A stretch of 64,000 nucleotides of DNA from positions 186,001-250,000 of the forward strand of contig JAPJBO010000270.1 of NCBI GenBank assembly GCA_030068145.1, read 5' to 3'. Below, piece after piece: positions 10,819-18,463 of the stretch; positions within the stretch are counted from its first letter, which is position 1; each line of letters starts with the position of its first letter. The position numbers were made by a program, and so were the translations under genes. The DNA is from Diplonema papillatum (taxonomy: Eukaryota; Euglenozoa; Diplonemea; Diplonemida; Diplonemidae). The notes beneath the pieces are model-generated. The model did no database searches, had not been told where the DNA came from, and was given only the letters and a program-made list of their open reading frames with translations.

Positions 10819-11000
10819 GCTGCAGGTTCACCTACAGCAACCTTGTTACGACTTTTGCTTCCTCTAGCTGAAAAACGTTGCTTGGATTCGGGCGCTGAAC
10901 TTGTTGCCAAGAACGAGCTTTCCTCTCCCAAGCTCTGTCCCACAGCCAATCGGTAGCAACGACGGGCGGTGTGTACAAATGGCAGGAGGATCATTACTCT
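10819..11000 (-). rRNA. 18S rRNA 3'-end fragment
   Basis: On the minus strand the piece reads from the universal TTGTACACACCGCCCGTCG (about 10961-10980) to the mature 3' end GTAGGTGAACCTGCAGC (about 10819). Conserved helix 44/45 sequence GAGGAAGCAAAAGTCGTAAC lies in between. Upstream 18S sequence is missing. It lies 1.8 kb from, and on the opposite strand to, the other 18S piece, so the two are separate insertions or a scrambled unit. The GCAAAAGTCG and GCTGTAGG forms are euglenozoan-like. Confidence 0.8.
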
Positions 11001-11125
11001 GGACGACACCGCATAGACGATTGGGAACCTCGTCTTTTCGCGAAGGATCTATCGATCGTGTACTCCTTATTATAAATTTTGCGAATCCGTCCAGACTTGT
11101 GCTCATATCCAAACACAACTACAGG

Positions 11126-11463
11126 GTCTTGGCTACCACGTGGATCGTCACGTGGCTGTTACAAAACCCGCTGTGCAAGCGCCTGCGAAGTCTGTTGTCG
11201 AAACGACCGACAGCTTTGAGGCGGTGAAGGCGGCAGGGTCACCGGCGGGGGCTGCCGTTGTCGTCAGCAAGAAGGAAGCCAAGCGTGTCATGAAGATGTC
11301 ACCTGCCCAGCGCCTTCTTGCCGGTTACGCGGACGCTACCTTTGAGCCCAGCCCGGATGGCAACGGGATGATCGTCCGCCGCCCCGCGAAACAAGAGCCC
11401 GACGTTGCTGCGAAAAAAGTCAACGGTATAGCTGAGCTCTCACTCCCCCTCCACACCTTCACT
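11126..11463 (+). pseudogene. open frame interrupted by the Pogo1 transposon
   Basis: A frame open from about 11126 (after CTACAG, a possible acceptor) encodes a Lys/Ala/Val-rich stretch with VSKKEAKRVMKM and AGYADATFEPSP. It reaches the TA at 11463-11464 where Pogo1 begins. If the element and one TA copy are skipped, the same frame continues from 14740 for 37 more sense codons to a TAG near 14850. This suggests the transposon landed in a coding exon. No known family is recognised, and continuity over 37 codons alone is weak proof. Confidence 0.4.
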
Positions 11464-11824
11464 AAAGGGGGGGGTCGAATAATAACACTGTGTTATTATT
11501 CGATTTGTCGAATAATAAAAAAAGTTCTGGGTAGCCGAACAGTAGCAGGATGAAATAGTGGTAGTGTTTTTAGACAACCAGACGTGTGTCAAATACCGTA
11601 AGCGGGTTTAATATGAAACGTGTATAGTACGAAACGGTTTTAATACGAAACGTGTTAATTAAGAAACACCCCGGATCTGAAGCTACGAAACATTAACACG
11701 TTTCGTATTAAAAACTGCACTTCCATAGGGGTTTTGAAGTGGTTTGTACTTAGAGTAAACTGGGGCTCGACAATAAAAAAAAGGATGCAGGAAAATTGAC
11801 AGAAAATTTGAACCAGTCAAAAAA

Positions 11825-13078
11825 ATGCACCGATTTCTTCGCCCGCGTCAGCCCTTCACCCCATGCGAAGCAGATTCGACAATCTTTGCCCGCTCAGCAC
11901 AACAGGTAGCAGGTGATGCGGTTGCAAAGGAAGTCGCGAAGGAGTTGCCGACAAAGAAAACAACGAGAGCGACGTGGAACGCTGACGAGAAAGAACGCAT
12001 TGCTGAGATTGTTGCAGAAAAGGGGGTGCGAGACACTGTCAAGTGGTGGAACAGTCCTCTCCAAGGACATACGAAACAGCTCAACCAAACCATGGCGTCT
12101 CGAGCCTTTTCCGAATACAAAGAAGCAATACAAGAGCGCGTAGCAAAGCGGAAGATGGGGCTGCATGTTGAGGAAAGCGAGAGCCATTTCCGGGAAGTCA
12201 AACGAGGGAGGAAGTGCACACTGTCACCCACAGAAGAAAACAAGGTGCTCAGCATCATCCGCTCTGCTAGGTCATCAGGTGGCGCTGTGACGGCACAAAC
12301 CGTGTCAGCAACAGCTAGAGGCATGGTGAAAGCTAGTGATGAAAGCGAGCGCATTCACGACGCCACCACGCTGAACAAGGAGTGGGCGCGTGCATGGATG
12401 CGACGGTTGGGCTGGTCCATGAGAGCTGCAACAACAACAGTGGCCACCACAACGCGACCCTTCCTGGAAGCTCGTGCAGAATTCGTTGCAGAAGTACAGA
12501 GTGCAAGGAAGCTCCACGACATCCCCTTAGAAAGGGTAGTAAACGCCGACCACACACTGTTGCAACTCCTGCCAGCACCCAAGAAGACCTACGCGCCGGT
12601 GGGCAGCAAGCGAGTGGCCCTAACAAACCTGAACGACAAACGGTCGATCACAGGTCTGTTTGCGGCCTTTGCAACAGGGGAGCTGCTACCCCCGCAGTTG
12701 ATCTCACGGAGAGGAGAGACAGAGTGGGGCCTCCTTATCCTCGATCGTTTCTCTGCCCAGCACACACAAAGTATCAAGGAACTACTTGTGCACAATCGCA
12801 TCGCAACAGTCTGCATTCCGGCTGGCTGGACAGGAAGGTTGCAGCCGTTGGATGTTGGTCTAAACGGTGTTCTGAAGCGGAGCTTGCGGGACGAGTACTC
12901 AACTTGGTACAGCGACAGTGTGCTCAAGTTGATGAAACAAGCAAATGCAAAGAACGCGAAGAACCTGATGAAGAACAAAAAATACAAGAAAGACAAGAAG
13001 CATAAGAGGGCTACAAAGGACGTGGAGAGTGTTAACGACGGACAGTGTCATCCTCTACGACAGTCTCGGGGAGCGTAG
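11825..13078 (+). CDS. pogo-type DDE transposase of Pogo1
   Basis: The ATG at 11825 opens 417 codons. Residues about 130-215 form a CENP-B/Tc5-type helix-turn-helix ending KEWARAWMRRLGWSMRAAT. The catalytic DDE_1 core follows: NADHT (D242, where most relatives have DET), LLILDRFSAQH (D307) and QPLDVGLNGVLK (D343), a DD35D spacing. The stretch between the first two Asp residues (IS..GETEWGLLILD) is shorter than usual for the family, so an internal deletion is likely. The C terminus is very Lys-rich. Such enzymes cut and paste the element at TA. The end of this frame overlaps the remnant of a protease module in another frame. Confidence 0.85.
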   Translation: MHRFLRPRQPFTPCEADSTIFARSAQQVAGDAVAKEVAKELPTKKTTRATWNADEKERIAEIVAEKGVRDTVKWWNSPLQGHTKQLNQTMASRAFSEYKEAIQERVAKRKMGLHVEESESHFREVKRGRKCTLSPTEENKVLSIIRSARSSGGAVTAQTVSATARGMVKASDESERIHDATTLNKEWARAWMRRLGWSMRAATTTVATTTRPFLEARAEFVAEVQSARKLHDIPLERVVNADHTLLQLLPAPKKTYAPVGSKRVALTNLNDKRSITGLFAAFATGELLPPQLISRRGETEWGLLILDRFSAQHTQSIKELLVHNRIATVCIPAGWTGRLQPLDVGLNGVLKRSLRDEYSTWYSDSVLKLMKQANAKNAKNLMKNKKYKKDKKHKRATKDVESVNDGQCHPLRQSRGA

Positions 13079-13300
13079 CAGTATGACGGTCTCGTTGTCC
13101 GAAGCAGCAGGGGCAGCTGGCGACCTGCACTTCGCTCCGGAATGGTGGAGACAGCAAGAGGCGCACGCTTGTGGGTGGTTCGCCTATCAAAGCATCTGGC
13201 TGGCTGCCAGCGGAAAGTGCGTTCAGGAGGCCAGCGATAAACCAACTGCTCAGCAAGTGCACAGAAGCCGATCTCGCTGCATTAAGCGACACCAACGTCA
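12969..13300 (+). pseudogene. degenerate Ulp1/C48 protease module 1 of Pogo1
   Basis: Frame 3 encodes TWRVLTTDSVILYDSLG and then QQEAHACGWFAYQSIW. These are the Asp and the Gln/Cys-Gly motifs of Ulp1-like cysteine proteases. The His that should precede the Trp is Thr. Near 13200 the homologous sequence shifts into the frame of the next module (INQLLSKCTEADLAALSD), so a frameshift or a short unrecognised intron separates the two. Everything N-terminal to the His position is missing or lies in the transposase frame. Confidence 0.5.
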
Positions 13301-14484
13301 CAAGGACTCGTGCGACAATTGTAGAATTGATAGCCGAATTTGCGAAGACCCCCGCGTCGTCTGAATTTGAAGAAAAACATCATCTTGATGTATTAGTCGC
13401 GCTCGTTCTCAATGAAGTAGTGCTGCGTCTATTTGGGGTGAAAGTGCGCTTGCACGAAACGTGCACCTTCTCTGCTGCTGAACACTTGAAGTCCGGGTGC
13501 CGGCAAAGCTCACTGGTTGTCTTGTTCGACGGGGCTCATTTTGCTTCCCTTGTCACCGTGTCTGCTGAAGAACACACGTCTGTTGTGGAAGGTGAGATGC
13601 TGAAGATGATGGCGCGTCTCGACCTCCGCGCAAAATCTCTGCGTAGACGACATCTGAAGTGGCTAAAGACGGCGTTGTCGAAAGTGAAACCCGAGAGCAT
13701 CCGGGCGAGTTTCGTGGTGACCGGGTTGAGTGACGCAAATTTACTGGAAGAGAAAGTTTCCGATCCAACAGGAGATGGAGCCGACCAAGGTTTCGTTGAA
13801 GACAGCCCCCAGGCCACCGGTTGCGGGGACAACGTTCTCGCCGAACTCCTTCGCAATTTCAATGAATGTCTCGTACTGAGTGAATGCGCAGATTGCATCA
13901 ACGATTCTGACTTCGCTGATTTTGACCAAGAGCTTGAAGAACTGGCAAACGATGAATGCGTTGCTGTGGAGGTGGATGCGGTTCATGCTAGTCTTGGGGC
14001 TGGCGAGCACGAGAAGAAGCTGGATGGCAATCACCTGGAGAGGCTTTACTCCTTCTTTAAGGACAACTCCGCCTTTGCTTGCGCTGCCCTTCCATACGAC
14101 CGGCTTACCCTGTCATCACTGACGCGTGCCCGCCTAATGAACACCTTCGTAAACACTAGCGTGTCAGGAACTCGTGGTTGGCACTGGATGCTTGTAACAA
14201 CCGACCGGTCGCTCCGAAGATGCGTTGTATCTTGCTCGCTTTCTGACTTTTGCGGAAGCAAGATAGTCAGCCACCTTGCAACGGTCTTTTCCGCCGACAC
14301 CGACTCTTGGTTCATTGAGACGGACGCTCGAGGATGTCAACAAGACGATTGGAGCTGCGGTTACCATTCCTTGTTTGCGGCGCTGCAGTTCACAGACTGC
14401 ATCCCAGAGCCGTTGGCGATCCCGCCCACGCCTGTCGTCTTCATTCACAAGTGCCAGAACGCTCTGCAATTGCTGTCATCGTGA
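13171..14484 (+). CDS. Ulp1/C48-like cysteine protease module 2 of Pogo1
   Basis: An open frame of 437 codons from a GTG at 13171; no early ATG exists, so it is probably reached from the upstream module by frameshift or splicing. The C-terminal 130 residues carry the Ulp1 pattern GWHWMLVTTD (His338) and QQDDWSCGYHSLF (Gln at C-6, Cys396). The Asp expected in a V-D-S position is replaced: the aligned residues read RCVVSCSLSDF, against LVVDSLPSF in the Pogo2 copy. Ulp1 enzymes cleave SUMO or related C-terminal Gly-Gly tags. Here a role in transposase or host SUMO handling is inferred only. The long N-terminal part has no motif that I recognise. Confidence 0.65.
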   Translation: MGGSPIKASGWLPAESAFRRPAINQLLSKCTEADLAALSDTNVTRTRATIVELIAEFAKTPASSEFEEKHHLDVLVALVLNEVVLRLFGVKVRLHETCTFSAAEHLKSGCRQSSLVVLFDGAHFASLVTVSAEEHTSVVEGEMLKMMARLDLRAKSLRRRHLKWLKTALSKVKPESIRASFVVTGLSDANLLEEKVSDPTGDGADQGFVEDSPQATGCGDNVLAELLRNFNECLVLSECADCINDSDFADFDQELEELANDECVAVEVDAVHASLGAGEHEKKLDGNHLERLYSFFKDNSAFACAALPYDRLTLSSLTRARLMNTFVNTSVSGTRGWHWMLVTTDRSLRRCVVSCSLSDFCGSKIVSHLATVFSADTDSWFIETDARGCQQDDWSCGYHSLFAALQFTDCIPEPLAIPPTPVVFIHKCQNALQLLSS

Positions 14485-14841
14485 TGTCTTGTCGCTAATA
14501 CTCTGACCGCGGTACGTTTTTCCTGCTCAAAGGCTCGATACACCAAAGATTGTCGGGAACCAAAATGGGGGATCATCATGGGGTTTTCAAATTTCACTAA
14601 GTACGTCAGACCCCTTGTTTTTAGTACGAAACGTGTTAATTAAGAAACACTTTGGCCAAAAAAGTAGCTAAGAAACATTTACACGTTTCGTATTAAACCC
14701 GCTTACGGTAACTGTTATTATTCGACCCCCCCCCCTTTACGACCGTCCGCGGTAAAAGCTATCTCTTAGGGGAGGCACCAGAATTCGTGGCGCGGACAAT
14801 GTCCGGCCGTTCCCCCCAAAATACACGGTGCAGTAGTAAAG

Positions 14842-14985
14842 GCTTTCACTAGTAAATTTACTAGTGGTTTTACAAGTGAAAATGGTTTACAAGTGCCACT
14901 AGTAAATTTTACAAGTGCACTTGTAAAATTTACAAGTGCACTAATAAAATTTACAAGTGCACTAGTAAAATTTACAAGTGATTTC
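14842..14985 (+). repeat. 21-base minisatellite (ACAAGTGCACTAGTAAAATTT)
   Basis: About six imperfect units of a 21-base A/T-rich repeat built from ACAAGTGCACTAGTAAA. The first units are degenerate and partly inverted. In one minus-strand frame it reads as a heptapeptide repeat (VNFTSAL-like), simply because 21 is a multiple of three. It lies just outside Pogo1. Confidence 0.7.
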
Positions 14986-15293
14986 AGGTGTTTTGGCAGG
15001 TGTTTTGGGATGCAAAGTAAGGAAAATGGGGCAGGAAGAGCACGCATTCAAGTTTCAGCGTTTTTTTTAGCCACATGCAATGTGTGAGGAAACCGAACCG
15101 CCCAAGTAGGACCTTCTGATCATGATCATCTGCCAAATTTTCCACCTGAAACCAGTCCAGTATTGGGGCTCAGGGTAGTGCGGTCACTCATTGAAAAAGC
15201 TGGGCTAGGATATAGTACAGAGCGAAGTGCGGCAATAAGCAGAAGTACAAAGCTGGGAATACCATGGTGATTGCAAAGCAAAGCAGAGCTTAC

Positions 15294-16421
15294 TCATCTG
15301 TGGACCTCGCGCATGTGGGAATCTTTGAGGCGTCCGTTGCCGAACTTTTTCATGCACAGTGGACATGTGAGCTTCGTGAGCTTCTCTGCATGAGTGTAGA
15401 GCAGATGTTGACTCAACCCACTCTTGCGGGTCGTTTTGTGGCAGGCTGGACAGTTTGTTGTGCATTCACAAGTAACTTTGGGGCGGTGCTGTGAGTCGTA
15501 GTGGGCGAACAGGCCCTCGACTCGAGGGAAGCATTTTTCACACATGATGCACTGGTGCTCGGCAGCCTCGTCCTCGCTGCTGTCTTTGGAGACGTCGTCA
15601 TCATCATCGGCATCGGGCAGGTTCGCGTGCCATGGTGTCTCACGGCAAAAGCAGATCTTCAGCAACTCACCTTCGCAATCTGGAAGGCTACGGAACTTCT
15701 GTCCCCATCCACTTTTCCGGCACACGTGGTCACTCAAACCGGCATGATGGAGGCGTGCTTCCAAGCTCTCGGCGGCTTTCTTCCAGACTGCACATTTGTT
15801 TGTGATGCACTTGCAGAGGAAGATGGTATCGTACCGATACAGATGTGGCAAGCGCTCACGGTATGCTGGCGCGAGGTCGGGCATACTTCGTTTTTTGGAG
15901 CCTGCTTCCTTGAGATGCTTCGTCTGTAGTTCGAAGGACTGGAAATCCCGCTCCATCGTTGCTTGCGACGTGCAGGAAACCCACCTCTTGCGCTCACCGT
16001 TGCACTGTTCGAAGAGTTCATCAGACAGGATGAGCCGATGCGCGTCTTCGGCGTCAAACCAGTGCTCGAGAAAATGCGCGTAGGCAGACCGCGTCACTCC
16101 AGGGTTTCCCCACTCCAAGGCAAACATGAGCACGTGGTAGCTCAAGACAGCATACAAGAAGTCCTTGCGATAGGAATCCTTGTCTTCTGAGCAGTAGAAT
16201 CGGACGGGTATGTCCTGGTACCGGAAATAGATGAGTACATCCATTGCACGACACAACACACTCTGGTTACCTTGTGTTTGGCTGAGGAGGTTGCGAAGGA
16301 TATCTCGTGCTTGCGTGCCCGTCATATTTCCGTTCGTGGTCCCAAGGACCTCCTCTTCGGCCCGAGTAGCATTCGGCAGCGTTCGGAGAATGAGCCGGAT
16401 GATTCCCTTCACATCGTGCAT
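15294..16421 (-). CDS. C2H2 zinc-finger protein
   Basis: A 375-codon minus-strand frame with ATG at 16421 and a stop at the low-coordinate end. The C-terminal third has three zinc-finger-like units: CIMCEKCFPRV...HYDSQH, CPACHKTTRK...HLLYTH and CPLCMKKFGN...HMREVH. An acidic linker (DADDDDD) precedes them. The N-terminal two thirds is alpha-helical-looking with conserved-looking Trp/Tyr/His residues (YHVLMFALEWGNP) but matches no family I can name. Nucleic-acid binding is the likely role. It could be a host regulator or the accessory protein of an unrecognised transposon. The frame is intact and no terminal repeats were found near it. Confidence 0.6.
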   Translation of the reverse strand: MHDVKGIIRLILRTLPNATRAEEEVLGTTNGNMTGTQARDILRNLLSQTQGNQSVLCRAMDVLIYFRYQDIPVRFYCSEDKDSYRKDFLYAVLSYHVLMFALEWGNPGVTRSAYAHFLEHWFDAEDAHRLILSDELFEQCNGERKRWVSCTSQATMERDFQSFELQTKHLKEAGSKKRSMPDLAPAYRERLPHLYRYDTIFLCKCITNKCAVWKKAAESLEARLHHAGLSDHVCRKSGWGQKFRSLPDCEGELLKICFCRETPWHANLPDADDDDDVSKDSSEDEAAEHQCIMCEKCFPRVEGLFAHYDSQHRPKVTCECTTNCPACHKTTRKSGLSQHLLYTHAEKLTKLTCPLCMKKFGNGRLKDSHMREVHR

Positions 16422-18086
16422 CGAAGGCGAAGACCTTCAGGCGACGTCCCCGATGAACGCAGGCAGCAAGCTGAGGGTCAGTGGGCTCTGCTAAGCTGAG
16501 GTCGAGGACGGAGAAGCAATCTCAACTAATTTACATGTCAACAGCGCAAGCACCTTGTCAATTATTACCGTGTAAACCCCGATTACCGTGACTAGGTAAC
16601 CGGAGAAGCCGCTGACTGGATCATGGCCGCGACCGATCCGTGTACAGCCTACTACCAACGATTTTGCCGTTCGAATCAGGAACAGGAAGCACACCACCGC
16701 GCCCACACAGCCGCCTCGAAGCCCGAAGCCGCCTACTCGTATCAGAAGGCGAATCCCACGTTCAAGAACGCCAACACGCAAAAGTATGTCACATTTCGAT
16801 ACCCTTTTGAGCTGCTTCGGCGCACTGTGTTGTGTTTGTTCTCACCGAAAAAGCTCGCGGCAAAAACGATGCGTGCACGATGGCACACGAGGCTGCTGTG
16901 CACGATGGCTTGCATTCAAACGGAAATTGGATGCGTGCGCGTGGGCGTGGCAAAAAAAGTCAGCGCCAACGAGGACTCGTTGTTGACCACTATCGCAGTA
17001 ATTCTGCTTTGAAAATGCATGCAAACGACCAAAAAATTTGCTCAGGCGCGCCATTTCGAAGTTGTACTACGACGAGCAGGCAAAAAAGCAGCGGACGGAA
17101 CGCCGGGAGGCGGAGCGAGAAACCATGTACCTCAGGCAGAACAAGCCGTCATGGGTCTAAGGAGGGGATGCATGCCTTCTCTACGCCATCCTACGAGGCG
17201 TCCCGAACCGGGACCCGTTCGGCGTCCCGAATGAGCCCGCTTGCCATCATAGCAGGCGTTCGCCAGTCGCGAATGTAGAAAGCTCGTAAAGCAGAGCTGT
17301 CGTCGTGTTACGAAGCGGTGATGCAATCGGCATGCTCGAGGGGTAGCATGCTGCTCGTCGTCCGCCCGCGCAGTCGGTTGCCCATTTTTGATCCTTGATC
17401 ATGGCGGAACACACAGCGGCCGTTACGGAGCCGACGTGGACGCCCTGTGTTTTGTAGGGATGCTCATTCTGGTTGTGGTGCTATCATCGCCCCCCTTGTG
17501 CTCGTTGCGCCACTGACTCTTGCCTCATACCCACCCCGCCTCTAGTAGTGCGGCTGGTGCCAGCTAGCTTATCCGCAAATGAACCATGCGCGTTTTCGTT
17601 CTCTTTCATAGCAAGCGCGAAGAGCAAACCCTGCCAACGGCGATATCAGGAAAAACGAGAAATGTCGAATGTCGGAAACACTTTGTGGACGGCCCAACCC
17701 CCTAATACGTATCGGCTTTACAAGAACCCATTTGACGAAGGACACCCGGAGAGTCTAAAATCCCGGATTCTCAAGCGAACTTTAACTCTAAGAAAACACG
17801 TGAACGAATAGGACGAAGCCACTCTCGCAATTTTGGCCCTGCGTGGCCACTACTAGAGCGAAATAGTTCTATTCGTCTGCCTACGCAAGACGGCAAAAGG
17901 CTTCTTGCTGGTCGCGTACGGACACTTGCACGACGCGGTGCTCGTACCCGTCTTTCGAGTTCGGCGTGAGGAACAGGATTACCTTACTCGCAGTCTTGTT
18001 TTTATTTGCCTGAAACAGGTCATCACCAGAGCCCGCGCTCAGCAAAGAGTAAAGGGGGGCTTCAACAGCTAGCTTTACAAGCGAAA
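16422..18086. other. no firm gene; one diverged dispersed-repeat copy
   Basis: Short frames only, for example a 129-codon one at 16623-17009 without recognisable motifs. Bases 17693-17805 match the repeat at 27938-28165 and 31930-32155 at roughly four bases in five and are listed separately. Confidence 0.3.
17693..17805 (+). repeat. dispersed coding-like repeat, copy A
   Basis: Resembles copies at 28080-28165 (plus) and 31930-32005 (minus). One frame is open in all three and gives a related peptide, NPF..GH.E.LK.R..KRTL here. The match to the other copies is about 80 percent by eye over roughly 75 bases. Confidence 0.55.
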
Positions 18087-18463
18087 ATGGAGACCATCGC
18101 GAACGCGGTAAACGGCGCTGTCAACCGAGTGTGGTATGTATTGACCGTTGCGGAGGGAATCGACGACACACGACCCGCTTGTAAGCAGGAGATTCCACAA
18201 GTTCTGCTGATACCCTGTGACATACCATTCACAGATTGCTGCCATACGTTATACGTTCACCTCACAGGACGCAAGTTGGTAAGACAGTTGTTGCCATTTC
18301 TCCGCTTTGCTCAGACAGCGTGTCAGCAAGCATGCAAAGAAAGCACCACAAAGCATTCACACTCCACACAGGCAATTTAAAGCGTGGATTGAACCACACC
18401 TTTGGGTAGTGACGACCACGGGTCTCATCCTCTGCGTGTCACTCATCTTCGCCGGAGAAATTG
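18087..18463 (+). CDS. putative small single-pass membrane protein, two exons seen
   Basis: Exon 1 is 18087-18133: ATG, 15 codons (METIANAVNGAVNRV) and the bases TG, then the donor GTATGT. Exon 2 is 18372-18463: acceptor CACACAG, the first base G completes TGG (Trp). It then encodes QFKAWIEPHLWVVTTTG and a hydrophobic stretch LILCVSLIFAG, and ends before the donor GTATGC. The phases agree (2 then 1), and the joined peptide is an amphipathic head followed by a membrane anchor. The remaining exon(s) downstream could not be placed. I do not recognise the family. Confidence 0.4.

Larger units (their letters stand above)
11465..14737 (+). mobile_element. Pogo1: pogo/Fot-like DNA transposon with Ulp1 protease genes
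   Basis: A 3273-base element bounded by TA (11463-11464 and 14738-14739). Its terminal inverted repeats begin AAGGGGGGGGTCGAATAATA. Subterminal inverted blocks (CGTAAGCGGGTTTAATA and repeated TACGAAACGTGTTAATTAAG) occur at both ends. It encodes a DDE transposase followed by Ulp1/C48-type cysteine protease modules on the same strand. A TA duplication plus a CENP-B-like transposase defines the pogo branch of Tc1/mariner. Its MITE lies at 7611-7754. Confidence 0.85.

Noticed and set aside
16650..16680. CCAACGATTT, part of the diplonemid spliced-leader sequence as I remember it
   Set aside because: Only ten bases match and the rest of the leader and its donor are absent.
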